Source: Methylomagnum ishizawai
GTDB taxonomy: Bacteria > Pseudomonadota > Gammaproteobacteria > Methylococcales > Methylococcaceae
DNA: 64,000 bases
Reading direction: 5' to 3'
NCBI RefSeq assembly: GCF_900155475.1
Contig: NZ_FXAM01000001.1
Location: forward strand, 1,413,501-1,477,500
In this document: positions 8,575 to 17,179 of the stretch, in pieces
Layout of the letters: the number at the start of each line of letters is the position of its first letter
Numbering within the stretch: position 1 is the first letter of the stretch
Position numbers and translations under genes: made by a program
The notes under the pieces: generated by a model
Seen by the model: the letters and a program-made list of their open reading frames with translations, nothing else
What the model was told of the DNA's origin: nothing
Database searches by the model: none

Positions 8575-9744
8575 TTACCCTTGTACCGTGGCCACGGCTT
8601 TGGCGGCGGCGGCGTCCAGATTCTCGGCGGTGATGAAGGAAAGTCCTGATTCGGCCAGGATTTGGCGGCCTTCCTCGACGTTGGTGCCGGCCAGCCGGAC
8701 GATCAGCGGAACCTTGATCTGGAGGCTGTTGCAAGCTTGGATCAAGCCTTGGGCGATCCAGTCGCAGCGGTTGATCCCGGCGAAGATGTTGACCAGGATG
8801 CACTTGACGTTGGGGTCTTGCAGCACGATGCGGCAGGCGTTGGTGACTTTCTCGGGGGAGGCGCCGCCGCCCACGTCGAGGAAATTGGCCGGGCGTCCAC
8901 CGTGCAGGGTGATGGCGTCGAGCGAGGCCATGGCGAGGCCAGCGCCGTTGACGATGCAGCCGATATTGCCGTCGAGGGCGATGTAGTTGAGGCCGTGGCC
9001 GGTGGCTTCGACTTCCTTGGGGTCTTCCTCGGCCAGGTCGCGGAGGTCGGTGACGCCGCGTTGGCGGAATAGGGCGTTGTCGTCGAAGCTGAACTTGGCG
9101 TCCAGCACCATCAGTTTTTCATCGCCATCGCCGACCACGGCCAGCGGGTTGATTTCGGCTTGCAGCACGTCCTTGTCGCGCATGCAGCGGTAGATGGCTT
9201 TCATGAGCTTGACCATCTGCGGCATCAGCTTGCCCTTGAGTCCGATGGCGGTGGCGACCTTGCGGCATTGGAAATCCCGGAGGCCAATGGCGGGATCGAC
9301 CACTTCCTTGACGATCTTGTCGGGATGGGCCTGGGCGACTTCCTCGATATCCATGCCGCCCTCGCTGGAGGCGATCACGGTGATGCGCTGGGTGGCGCGG
9401 TCGATCACGAAACCCAGGTAGAACTCGTGCTTGATGTCGCTGGCCTGCTCGATCCACACCCGTTGCACCATCGAACCCGCCGGGCCGGTCTGGTGGGTGA
9501 CGAGGCGGTGGCCGATCATGGCGTCGGCGGCTTTCTTCACTTGGTCGATGGAGTCGACCACCTTCACGCCGCCCGCCTTGCCGCGACCTCCGGCGTGGAT
9601 TTGCGCCTTGACCACCCAGCGGCTGCCGCCGAGTTCCTCGGCGACCTGGGCGGCTTGTTTGTCGTTGAAGGCGACATCGCCATTCGGCACCGGAACCCCG
9701 AAGGATTTCAAAAGCTCCTTGGCCTGGTATTCATGGATGTTCAC
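8575..9744 (-). CDS. mtkA: malate-CoA ligase (malate thiokinase) beta subunit
   Basis: 389 aa of the ATP-grasp SucC/MtkA family. It begins MNIHEYQAKELLK, has the ATP-binding KAQIHAGGRGKAGGVK at about residues 46-61, and carries the nucleotide/phosphate loop GAGLAMASLD and the conserved NIFAGINRCD. Together with MtkB it forms malyl-CoA from malate, CoA and ATP. The start codon is GTG at 9744, preceded by AGAGGA. It is the middle gene of the mcl-mtkA-mtkB operon, 67 bp after mcl. Confidence 0.86.
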   Translation of the reverse strand: MNIHEYQAKELLKSFGVPVPNGDVAFNDKQAAQVAEELGGSRWVVKAQIHAGGRGKAGGVKVVDSIDQVKKAADAMIGHRLVTHQTGPAGSMVQRVWIEQASDIKHEFYLGFVIDRATQRITVIASSEGGMDIEEVAQAHPDKIVKEVVDPAIGLRDFQCRKVATAIGLKGKLMPQMVKLMKAIYRCMRDKDVLQAEINPLAVVGDGDEKLMVLDAKFSFDDNALFRQRGVTDLRDLAEEDPKEVEATGHGLNYIALDGNIGCIVNGAGLAMASLDAITLHGGRPANFLDVGGGASPEKVTNACRIVLQDPNVKCILVNIFAGINRCDWIAQGLIQACNSLQIKVPLIVRLAGTNVEEGRQILAESGLSFITAENLDAAAAKAVATVQG

Positions 9745-9811
9745 TGCTCGCTGTCCTCTCTGTCTCGAATAGGGTGCGGCGGGTGGTGTTCACCCGCCCG
9801 ACGGGTCTGGC

Positions 9812-10777
9812 TTATGCGCTGCGGGATTCGATCTGCTCGATTTGCTTCACCACGTTCTCGGCCATGCGGATGGAGGCGGCGTCGATCAAGCGGCCATCCA
9901 GGGACACGGCCCCCTTGCCTTCCTTCGCCGCCTGTTCCATCTCGACCAGGATGCGGCGGGCGCGGGCGACTTCTTTTTCGGTGGGGGTGAAAACCTCGTT
10001 GGCGAGCGCGACCTGGGAGGGATGGATGGCCCATTTGCCCTCGCAGCCCAGGGCGGCGGCGCGGCGGGCGGCGGCCTTGAAACCCTCCGGGTCGCCGAAA
10101 TCGCCGAACGGCCCGTCGATGGGCCGGAGGCCATAGGCGCGGCAGGCCGAGACCATGCGCGAGATGGCGTAATGCCATTGGTCGCCCCAGTGGTAGGCGC
10201 GGGAACCGTGGTCGTCGGCGTCGGCCAACATGCCGTATTCGGGATTGGCCCCGCCGATCTGGGTGGTGCGGGCGCGGACCGAAGCGGCGTAGTCGGCCAC
10301 GCCGAACACCATGGCCTCCATGCGCTCGGGGCAGGTGCGGGCGATTTCCTCGACGTTGGCCATACCCATGGCGGTCTCGATCAGGACGTGGATATTGATC
10401 GGCTTGTAGCCTTTGTAGGCCTCGATCTGGGACAGCATCGTCGCCACGAACAGCACGTCGGCGGCGCTGCCCACCTTGGGGATGAGGATGGTGTCGAGCT
10501 TGTCGCCGCAGGCTTCGACCACATCGACCAGGTCGCGGTAGGCGTAATGGGTGTCGAGGCCGTTCATGCGGATCGACACCGCGCACTTGGACCAGTCGTA
10601 GGTGTTCAGCGCTTCGATGATGTTGGCGCGGGCTTGTGCCTTGTCGTCCGGGGCGACCGCGTCTTCGAGGTCGAGGAAGACGATATCGGCCCCGGAATGG
10701 GGGGCTTTTTCCAACATGCGTTTGTTGCTGCCGGGGACTGCCAATTCGCTGCGGTGTAAACGGTTCTTAACGGCCAT
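9812..10777 (-). CDS. mcl: L-malyl-CoA lyase (HpcH/HpaI aldolase / CitE superfamily)
   Basis: 321 aa. The N-terminal RSELAVPGSNKRMLEKA and the metal/acyl-CoA segment FLDLEDAVAPDDK are characteristic of malyl-CoA lyases and related CitE-like enzymes; IPKVGS and a conserved Glu in LIETAMGMANV (residues 132-142) line the active site. It cleaves malyl-CoA to glyoxylate and acetyl-CoA, completing the serine cycle's C4 branch. It is the promoter-proximal gene of the operon. Methylobacterium MclA has a similar length (324 aa). Confidence 0.9.
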   Translation of the reverse strand: MAVKNRLHRSELAVPGSNKRMLEKAPHSGADIVFLDLEDAVAPDDKAQARANIIEALNTYDWSKCAVSIRMNGLDTHYAYRDLVDVVEACGDKLDTILIPKVGSAADVLFVATMLSQIEAYKGYKPINIHVLIETAMGMANVEEIARTCPERMEAMVFGVADYAASVRARTTQIGGANPEYGMLADADDHGSRAYHWGDQWHYAISRMVSACRAYGLRPIDGPFGDFGDPEGFKAAARRAAALGCEGKWAIHPSQVALANEVFTPTEKEVARARRILVEMEQAAKEGKGAVSLDGRLIDAASIRMAENVVKQIEQIESRSA

Positions 10778-11276
10778 GCCTTGCCTCTGGTTTTTTATGG
10801 GTATCGCGTCGGGGTTTCCAAAATAGTTATCCGGGGCACCGTTTTCCCGTTCCTGTCTGGGATGGAGGGACGGGCGGTGCCTGGTAGGTCCGGCCTGATG
10901 GATGGGGGGGATCGAGCGGGGCCGGCCTTCCCGTCGGGCGGTCCCGGCCAGCTCACTCGAAAGTTTTGGCGATGCGACCCGGAGTCGCGCGGAAGGCGCT
11001 CATGCCCGATGCGGAGGAAGGGCATTATAGCCGCAAGGCCGGGTGGCTCCGCTAGTGAGTAACAGCTTGTTTATCATCGGTCTGTCGGGCTCGGAACCGG
11101 ATCGGCGGTGGGGTGGAAAGGGCCGTTCTTGGCAATATGGCGATTTTTTGAGATTGGGCAAAAGGACCGATTGTTGTGTGGGCAAATTTTTGTTAGCATC
11201 CAGCCGTTACGCAACGGTTTGTTGCTAACACGCAACGGGGTTAACTTCCTAACACTTCGAGGGGGTAAATAAGACT
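10778..11276. other. divergent intergenic region between mcl and the coiled-coil barrel protein
   Basis: About 500 bases without a convincing gene: the short frames in it have no ribosome site and a shadow-like composition. It must carry the mcl operon promoter on the minus strand and the promoter of the gene at 11277 on the plus strand. The only clear structure is the nested inverted repeat at 11191-11230. Confidence 0.6.
11191..11230. promoter_or_regulatory. nested inverted repeat upstream of the coiled-coil barrel protein
   Basis: TGTTAGC (11191-11197) pairs with GCTAACA (11224-11230). Inside them CCGTT (11204-11208) pairs with AACGG (11213-11217), and AACGG recurs at 11234-11238. The structure ends 46 bp before the start codon, so it is either an operator or a 5'-UTR hairpin. 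The protein that would recognise it is unknown. Confidence 0.5.
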
Positions 11277-12206
11277 ATGAAAACGATCCAAAAAACCACC
11301 GGTATTGCCGCCATTATCGCTGTCGGCGCGGTCGCTGGCCTGGCTTCCCAGGGCGCGGTTGCCGCCGAAAAGCATCACCACGCCACGACTTCTTCCACCG
11401 CTTCCTCTTCCGCCGTGAACAGCATGGAGCGCCGTCTGGAGCAGATGGAAGCCGAGATGCAGTCCCTGCGTTCCGATCTGGCCCGCGCCCGCACCGATGC
11501 CCGCCAGGCGTCCGAGAAGGTCGATGCCCAGCAGCAGCAGGTCGAGCAGGAACTGGCCCAGGTCAAACAAGAAGAAGATGCCTCGAATGATTTGCTCTTC
11601 TTCCGGGGCGGTTTCACGCATATGTCCCAGTCTCGCAATAACGAGTTGTTGCTCAACAACCAGTACCTTAATCCAGCCGGCCCGGTGGCGAACGAGGATG
11701 GCGATGGTTGGTATGTGGGCGCGGGCTTCGACCACCGCCTGACCAGCGACATGTGGGGCATGTCCGATATGATCGCCGTCGATGGCGAGGTCATGTTCCA
11801 ATACATGAACTTCGGTTCCAGCTACAACGCGCTGATCCCCTTTGCGTCCAGCAGCGCCGTGCAGATCAAGAACCAGCTCACCCAGCTGACCATCACCGCC
11901 TCGCCGAAAATCAAATTCAACTTGATGGATGGCGCACTGCGCCCCTGGATTATCCCGTTCGGTCTGAGCATCAATGTCATCAGCCCGCCGTCCAGCGGCG
12001 TCACCGTGTTGGATCCGGGTTTGCAATTGGGTACCGGCGTCGAGTACCAGATTTGGAAGAGCCTGTGGGCGGGTATCGATTTCCGCTATAACTTCACCGG
12101 CGGCGACCTGAACTACAAGACCACCCTGCCGGGCGGCACCGTGTTGTTGAACAAGACCAACATCGACGGCCTGACCACCGGCGCCTACCTCGGCTTCGGC
12201 TTCTAA
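11277..12206 (+). CDS. outer-membrane beta-barrel protein with periplasmic coiled coil
   Basis: 309 aa preceded by GAGGGGG. It has a signal peptide (about 29 residues, to VAAE), then a His/Ser/Thr-rich stretch (HHHATTSSTASSS), then a heptad-rich coiled coil (about residues 48-100, RRLEQMEAEMQSL...), and finally a region of alternating hydrophobic strands ending in the aromatic LGFGF typical of outer-membrane barrels. The aspartate/glycine-rich WYVGAGFDHRL resembles small OmpA-like barrels. No enzyme motif is visible and I do not recognise a named family. A coiled coil before a barrel could contact peptidoglycan or form trimers. A terminator follows directly. Confidence 0.75.
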   Translation: MKTIQKTTGIAAIIAVGAVAGLASQGAVAAEKHHHATTSSTASSSAVNSMERRLEQMEAEMQSLRSDLARARTDARQASEKVDAQQQQVEQELAQVKQEEDASNDLLFFRGGFTHMSQSRNNELLLNNQYLNPAGPVANEDGDGWYVGAGFDHRLTSDMWGMSDMIAVDGEVMFQYMNFGSSYNALIPFASSSAVQIKNQLTQLTITASPKIKFNLMDGALRPWIIPFGLSINVISPPSSGVTVLDPGLQLGTGVEYQIWKSLWAGIDFRYNFTGGDLNYKTTLPGGTVLLNKTNIDGLTTGAYLGFGF

Positions 12207-12229
12207 GCCCGTCCGAGCTTGGTGATAGA

Positions 12230-12251
12230 GGGGGCGTTCCGCCCCCTTTTT
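12230..12251 (+). terminator. rho-independent terminator
   Basis: GGGGGCG (12230-12236), loop TTC, CGCCCCC (12240-12246), then five T. It lies 23 bp after the barrel-protein stop. Confidence 0.9.
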
Positions 12252-12355
12252 CATGCCCGTGATTCCCCCCATGTCCGGGCGGCGACGGTGTAGAATCCGG
12301 TCCGGGCGTTTCCGCCCTGCCGACCCGCCGTTTTTCCCAGCCGTTCCGGTCCGAC

Positions 12356-13309
12356 ATGAAATCCCTCTATCCCGAAATCGAGCCCTATGCCGCCGGGTTG
12401 CTCAAGCGCGGCAAGCACCAGATTTACCTGGAACAATGCGGCAATCCCCAAGGGTTGCCGGTGCTGTTCTTGCACGGCGGGCCGGGTTCCGGCTGCAAGT
12501 CCTACCACCGCCGTTTCTTCGATCCCGCTAAATACCGCATCCTGCTCCTGGACCAGCGCGGCGCGGGCCGCTCCTTGCCGCACGGCGACTTGGAGGACAA
12601 CACCACCGCCGATCTGGTCCGCGACCTCGAATACATCCGCCAGCACCTGGAGCTGGAGACCTGGGCGCTGTTCGGCGGTTCCTGGGGCGCGACCCTGGCC
12701 TTGTTGTACGCGCAGAAGCATCCGGCCAGGGTGGCGGGGCTGGTGCTGCGCGGGACGTTCCTGGCCCGGCGGCGCGACCTGGATTGGTTCGTGGGCGAGG
12801 AAGGCGTGCGCCGGGTCTATCCCGACCGTTGGGAGCATTTGCTGGCCGGCCTGCCCGAGGCCGAGCGCGGCGACCCGGTGGCCGCGCTGCACCGCCGCCT
12901 GACCGGCCCGGATGAATTGGCCCGCCGCCGCGCCGCCCGCGATTGGAGCCTATGGAGCGGGCAGGTGGTCTTGGGCGAAAACTTCGCCGCCGACGAAACC
13001 AGCGACGCTGTTTCCGCCGCCACGCTGCAACAGGCCCGTGTCGAACTGCATTACGCCGTGAACCGCTACTTCCTGGAGGAGAACGCCGTGCTGGACGGCT
13101 GCGGCAAACTGGCCCGCATTCCCACCCTCATCCTGCACGGTCGCCGCGATCTGGTCTGTCCCTTGGAAGCGGCCCATACCCTGCACCACCACCTGCCACG
13201 GTCGGAGTTGCGCATCCTGCCGCGTTCCGGGCATGTGGCTGGGGGCGAGGAAATGATCGACGCCCTGGTCGCCGCCGCCGCCGATCTGGCCGCGTGGCTC
13301 GCGCCATGA
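12356..13309 (+). CDS. pip: proline iminopeptidase
   Basis: 317 aa, cytoplasmic, alpha/beta hydrolase of peptidase family S33. Visible are the oxyanion HGGPGSG, the DQRGAGRS strand, the nucleophile GGSWG (Ser109) and LHGRRD plus the late SGHVAGG holding the acid and His. It removes N-terminal proline from peptides. The length is standard for bacterial Pip (about 310-320). Its stop overlaps the ubiX start as ATGA, so the two genes are co-translated, although their functions are not obviously linked. Confidence 0.92.
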   Translation: MKSLYPEIEPYAAGLLKRGKHQIYLEQCGNPQGLPVLFLHGGPGSGCKSYHRRFFDPAKYRILLLDQRGAGRSLPHGDLEDNTTADLVRDLEYIRQHLELETWALFGGSWGATLALLYAQKHPARVAGLVLRGTFLARRRDLDWFVGEEGVRRVYPDRWEHLLAGLPEAERGDPVAALHRRLTGPDELARRRAARDWSLWSGQVVLGENFAADETSDAVSAATLQQARVELHYAVNRYFLEENAVLDGCGKLARIPTLILHGRRDLVCPLEAAHTLHHHLPRSELRILPRSGHVAGGEEMIDALVAAAADLAAWLAP

Positions 13310-13896
13310 ACAAGCGCCTCGTCATCGGCATGACCGGCGCGACCGGCGCGGTCTATGGCCAGCGCTTGCTGGAGGTGCTGCGCGATCTGGGCGGGTGGGA
13401 AACCCATTTGGTGGTGTCCGCCGCCGGGGCGCTCAACGTTTTCCACGAACTCGGCATGAAGCGCCGCGAAATCCACGCCCTGGCCGATGTGGTCCACGAT
13501 ATCGACGATATCGCCGCCAGTATCGCCAGCGGTGCCTTCAAGACCGAGGGCATGGTGATCGCGCCCTGTTCGATGAAGACCCTGGCCGCCGTGGCCCATG
13601 GCTTCGGCGACAATCTGATTTCCCGCGCCGCCGACGTGGCCTTGAAGGAGCGCCGCCGCTTGGTGGTCGTGCCGCGCGAAACCCCCCTGAACCTGGCCCA
13701 TATCCGCAACATGGCAGCGGTCACGGAAATGGGCGGCATCATCTATCCGCCCTTGCCCGCGTTCTACGGCGGGGCCAAGACCCTGCCCGCCCTGATCGAC
13801 GAGACGGTCGGGCGCATCCTGGGTTTGTTCGGGATCGAGGTGGGCTTGTATACGTCCTGGGAAGGGCTGGGCGGGCCGGGCCGGGAGCCTGTTTGA
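13306..13896 (+). CDS. ubiX: flavin prenyltransferase UbiX
   Basis: 196 aa. The N-terminal GMTGATGAVYGQRLLE is the FMN-binding start of the UbiX/Pad1 family. IAPCSMKTLAAVAHGFGDNLISRAADVALKERR and the RETPLNLAHIRNM segment are diagnostic. UbiX makes the prenylated FMN cofactor used by UbiD decarboxylase in ubiquinone synthesis. It overlaps pip by 4 bp. No ubiD is present in the window. Confidence 0.93.
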   Translation: MNKRLVIGMTGATGAVYGQRLLEVLRDLGGWETHLVVSAAGALNVFHELGMKRREIHALADVVHDIDDIAASIASGAFKTEGMVIAPCSMKTLAAVAHGFGDNLISRAADVALKERRRLVVVPRETPLNLAHIRNMAAVTEMGGIIYPPLPAFYGGAKTLPALIDETVGRILGLFGIEVGLYTSWEGLGGPGREPV

Positions 13897-13914
13897 GGAT
13901 GCCGCCGGTCCTGA

Positions 13915-14499
13915 TTATTTCTTGACGAACGCGCCGCGGGCGAAGGTTTGCTCCCCGTCCGGGGTGACATGCACCAGGGTCAACGTGTCGCGGGCCTGGG
14001 GCTGGGGCAGGCCCGGTCCTATCGGGGCGACGCTGAGTTCGCAAAACCCCGTCTTTTGCTGCACCGTGCCCCGGCGCTTGACCAGGTTGAGCCGGTAATG
14101 GGCGGCCCGGGGTTTGCCGCCGACGCCCGCGAAGTCGAGCGCGCATTCGGCATAGGCGGTGCCCTGGCGGCTGGTCCTCAGCAGGATTTCGGCGTTTTGC
14201 GCGGCGGTGGCGTCGGCGAGTCCGAGCGCGGCGTTGGGCAGGGGGATGCGCAAGCTGCCCGAGAAGGTTTGCTTTTTGCCGGTTATGGTGCGGGTGAACT
14301 TGCCCTGGGCCGAACTGCCGGCGGTGTCCCGCGCCTGGGCCACGATGCGCTGGACTGTGGGCGTCGCGGGTGGGGCGCTGGTGGTGTTGCTGGCGCCGGT
14401 GGCGGCGTCGTAGCCGGTGAGCAGGGGCGCGGAGCCGACGAGGGCCACGGCCAGCGACAGGCCGGGCAGTCTGGACGCTTTCGCTATGAAAGAGGGCAT
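13915..14499 (-). CDS. secreted protein of unknown function, paralogue of the next gene upstream
   Basis: 194 aa preceded by AAGGAAG. It has a hydrophobic N-terminus suggestive of a signal peptide, then a low-complexity Ala/Thr/Pro stretch and a domain with two cysteines. It shares with the protein at 14567-15193 the pattern F-x-G/A-x-LRIPLP-x-x-A-L, an AA-rich segment, S-x-x-GTAYAEC-x-DF, a basic Y-x-(I/L)-x-L-x-(K/R)RG motif and a late FG/G-F-C-E/D Cys. The two are therefore a tandem duplication. I do not recognise the family. No metal or catalytic motif is evident. Confidence 0.7.
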   Translation of the reverse strand: MPSFIAKASRLPGLSLAVALVGSAPLLTGYDAATGASNTTSAPPATPTVQRIVAQARDTAGSSAQGKFTRTITGKKQTFSGSLRIPLPNAALGLADATAAQNAEILLRTSRQGTAYAECALDFAGVGGKPRAAHYRLNLVKRRGTVQQKTGFCELSVAPIGPGLPQPQARDTLTLVHVTPDGEQTFARGAFVKK

Positions 14500-14566
14500 G
14501 GGGGCTTCCTTCGGTGGGAACGGGCGGTGGGACCGGGTTCCGGGGCCGCCCCGGAACCCGGCGTGG

Positions 14567-15193
14567 CTAGAACGCGCCTTGCAGGAAGGCCGCGCCGTTG
14601 GTGTCGGTGGTCACGGTCGCGCTATCGCCGGCTTGGACCGCAGGCACGCCTTGCTGCGCTCCCTCCGTGGACAGGTCGGTATCGCAAAGACCGAAGCGTT
14701 CTTGCAAAACGCCGCGGCGGAGGCTGATTTGGATTTTGTATTCGGCCTTGACGAGACCGGAGCGCTTGTTGCGCTTGGTTTTGGTCAGGTCGAAATCGCA
14801 CTCGGCGTAAGCCGTGCCATCGGCGTGGCTCAAGGTCAAGCTCAGGGTGGCGGTTTCGGCGGCGGCGCGGTCCGGGATGGCGAGCGCGTCGGCGGGCAGG
14901 GGAATCCTGAGTTCCGCCTCGAAGCGGGTGGCGCGGGTTTGTTGCCTGAGCTTCACCCGGCCGGACGCCCCGGCTTGCACGGTGCCGCCGAGCGTGGCCG
15001 CGAGGGCGGTTTTGCCGTCCGAGTGCCCTTGGCTATCGTCGGACGGATTCCCGGAGTGGTGGTCGGAACCGCTGGCATGGCTTTCGTTTTCCGCGCCGCC
15101 GCGCTCGTCTTGGGACGCGAGGCCCGGTGTGGCGCAGAGCGTGGCCAGGAGTATGGCGACCGGGCCGGAAAGGGTTTTGAAACATTTGTTCAT
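14567..15193 (-). CDS. secreted protein of unknown function, tandem paralogue
   Basis: 208 aa with a signal peptide ending near LASQ (about residue 27). A Ser/Asp/His-rich linker follows (SHASGSDHHSGNPSDDSQGHSD), then the domain shared with the downstream neighbour: LRIPLPADALAIPD, LSHADGTAYAECDFDL, and a later LCDTD. The His/Asp-rich linker could bind metal, but this is only a composition argument. It is likely co-transcribed with the paralogue 67 bp downstream. No named family is recognised. Confidence 0.7.
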   Translation of the reverse strand: MNKCFKTLSGPVAILLATLCATPGLASQDERGGAENESHASGSDHHSGNPSDDSQGHSDGKTALAATLGGTVQAGASGRVKLRQQTRATRFEAELRIPLPADALAIPDRAAAETATLSLTLSHADGTAYAECDFDLTKTKRNKRSGLVKAEYKIQISLRRGVLQERFGLCDTDLSTEGAQQGVPAVQAGDSATVTTDTNGAAFLQGAF

Positions 15194-15289
15194 GGTATTT
15201 ATCCTTTTTTATGATGGAGGAAGCAGGAAGTCGCCATCCTTGGCGTTGATCCCGCCGTCCCCGGCGGGGAAATACGCGCGGTCGCCGCT

Positions 15290-16855
15290 TCAGAACGCCA
15301 ACCAGCCGCTCACGAACAAGGTATTGTTATTCCCCGCCGCCTTGTTCGCCCCGTCGAATTGGGTATAGCCCACATACTGCACCGCCAACCGCAGGTTCAT
15401 GAAGGATTCCGCCAAGCCGTAGCTCTTGCCGAAAGGAATATAGTCCAACTCGGCGATGAAGCCCTGGCTAGCGGGCCGGTACGAGGTATAGTCGGCATAG
15501 AGCAAGGGGTCTGTGCTGCCGCTGATATCGAAGAATCCTAGGTTGCCGACATAGGTTTGCTGGAAGGTATAACTACCGTTCAGGTTCAAGGTGTTCAACA
15601 TCAGGTTGGATTTGGCCACGGCTCCCATGGCCTGCGAACCATTCAGGCTTTGGTGTTCGCGGATATAGCTGGCCCGGAACTCGAAAATATGTTCCATCGT
15701 GCCCAGGTATTGGTAGGTCAAATCCATGCCCAGGTCGGTATATTGGTTGGTGCCCGAGCCTTTGTTGAAACGGTCGGCATAGGTGGTGGTATCCAGCCCG
15801 AAAGTACCCAGCCCCACATATTGCTTATCCCAGCTATGTTGTAATTCCACCCGCCAATAAGGCGCTCCGCCGTTCAACAAGGCATTGCCAGGGTCCCACA
15901 CGCCCATATTTTTCTGGGCGCTCACCGAGAAGTCCCCATAAGCCCCGGCTTCCAGGTATAGGAAATTGTCGATCATGGCATAGACGCTGCCGCCGCCGAC
16001 CTGTTGGGCCAAGGCTCCCGAAATCAGGGGACCGGCACCGGGCGAGGGCGCGATGGGCGAGGTGGCGAAGGGAAAGCCCCAGGCCGGGGTGGTATTCCAC
16101 AGGTCGGAAACCGTGGGCGAATTGTTCAGTGAAATACCATAATCGAACTGGTGACCCAGGATATCGGTGCCGCGCGCGAAACGCAGGTCAATATTATCCA
16201 CCGCCACGATATTGGCAACCCCGTCATAGGTGAATTGGGCGAATGCCCCGATTGACCCATAAACCCGGCCACCATAGAAGAAGCTGGCTTGATCCATCGC
16301 GAAATTATTATTGCTATCGAACCGGGGCGAGCTGGGGCCGGTGGTAGGCTGCGGCTCCTGGTTTTTCTGGGTATTGGTGAAGGAGCCCATCAACATACCG
16401 CTGAGGGGTGGGATACCTCGGGTCATCGGTCCCTGGCTGTCGTCGCTGCCCTGGGTATAACCATCGAGTTTGAATTTGCGCCCGAACGGGGTCAAGTTCG
16501 GGCCGAAGCTGCTGGTATGGCAGGACGAGCAGGCCATACTGGTCTGCCGGGAGAAACTGGGGATGGCGTGGGCCGGATGGGCATGGAATAGCGAGGCGAG
16601 GGAAGCGAGGGCGGCGAGCAAGGCGATATAGTATCGATGCCGGGTTTTCTTGAGAACCATGGCGGGTTCTGAGGGTAAGCGATCTAGGGTCAGCATAGGG
16701 AAGCCGTTGGGTTTGGGATAAGGGGTTTTGAGTAACAGGCTGGGTGGATGATTCCGTAGTCGACGGTAATGGCGTAGGCAATAGCCTACGGAAAAAGCCA
16801 AGGTGCCCAATAACCACGTGGCTAAAATGATTTCCACCCAGGTGATCTCGATCAT
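15290..16855 (-). CDS. haem c-containing outer-membrane porin-like protein
   Basis: 521 aa from an ATG at 16855 preceded by a good ribosome site (AGAGGAAACA). A single haem motif CSSCH follows a second hydrophobic segment (residues 75-96, ending HPAHA), and the phrase FGPNLTPFGRKFKLDGY after it is typical of cytochrome-fused porins. The rest is a large strand-rich barrel ending SGWLAF. Residues 7-25 form an additional N-terminal membrane segment ahead of the apparent signal peptide. A start at M66 (16660) would give a conventional 456-residue secreted protein but has a weak ribosome site. A role in moving electrons or small molecules across the outer membrane is possible, not shown. Confidence 0.72.
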   Translation of the reverse strand: MIEITWVEIILATWLLGTLAFSVGYCLRHYRRLRNHPPSLLLKTPYPKPNGFPMLTLDRLPSEPAMVLKKTRHRYYIALLAALASLASLFHAHPAHAIPSFSRQTSMACSSCHTSSFGPNLTPFGRKFKLDGYTQGSDDSQGPMTRGIPPLSGMLMGSFTNTQKNQEPQPTTGPSSPRFDSNNNFAMDQASFFYGGRVYGSIGAFAQFTYDGVANIVAVDNIDLRFARGTDILGHQFDYGISLNNSPTVSDLWNTTPAWGFPFATSPIAPSPGAGPLISGALAQQVGGGSVYAMIDNFLYLEAGAYGDFSVSAQKNMGVWDPGNALLNGGAPYWRVELQHSWDKQYVGLGTFGLDTTTYADRFNKGSGTNQYTDLGMDLTYQYLGTMEHIFEFRASYIREHQSLNGSQAMGAVAKSNLMLNTLNLNGSYTFQQTYVGNLGFFDISGSTDPLLYADYTSYRPASQGFIAELDYIPFGKSYGLAESFMNLRLAVQYVGYTQFDGANKAAGNNNTLFVSGWLAF

Positions 16856-17179
16856 TGTTTCCTCTCTATCCTTTGTGATGAGTCCGGTCCCGCATCGGTG
16901 GCGCTTGGGTTCGATGGCCCAGGGTTTCCTCTCTATGCCTGCGGGATGGCTTTGGGTTCAGGGGGAAACAGCGTGGCCTCGACCATCGGCGGAAGGCTGG
17001 AAGCTCGCGAACACGCTTCCTTGTATGGGAAGCGCCGCTATTGCGGTATAGATAAGCATGAAAAATGCCACGTTGATTTACTTTGTTAAATCAGTGGTTT
17101 ATGTGGGATTGCTGAAGGTTGGGGCGTTCCTGATCTGCATCCATGCAAAGCTGGACTGCAAATTTGGTATGGATTGGGC
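16856..17179. other. intergenic region, nothing recognised
   Basis: About 320 bases between two minus-strand genes. It must hold the promoter of the haem-porin gene. Short frames here lack ribosome sites and family features. I see no RNA gene or strong terminator. Confidence 0.5.

Noticed and set aside
7676-9744. TCA-cycle succinyl-CoA synthetase (sucCD)
   Set aside because: Family membership alone would allow it, but the genes directly follow malyl-CoA lyase in one operon and have methylotroph MtkA/MtkB lengths, so malate-CoA ligase is more likely.
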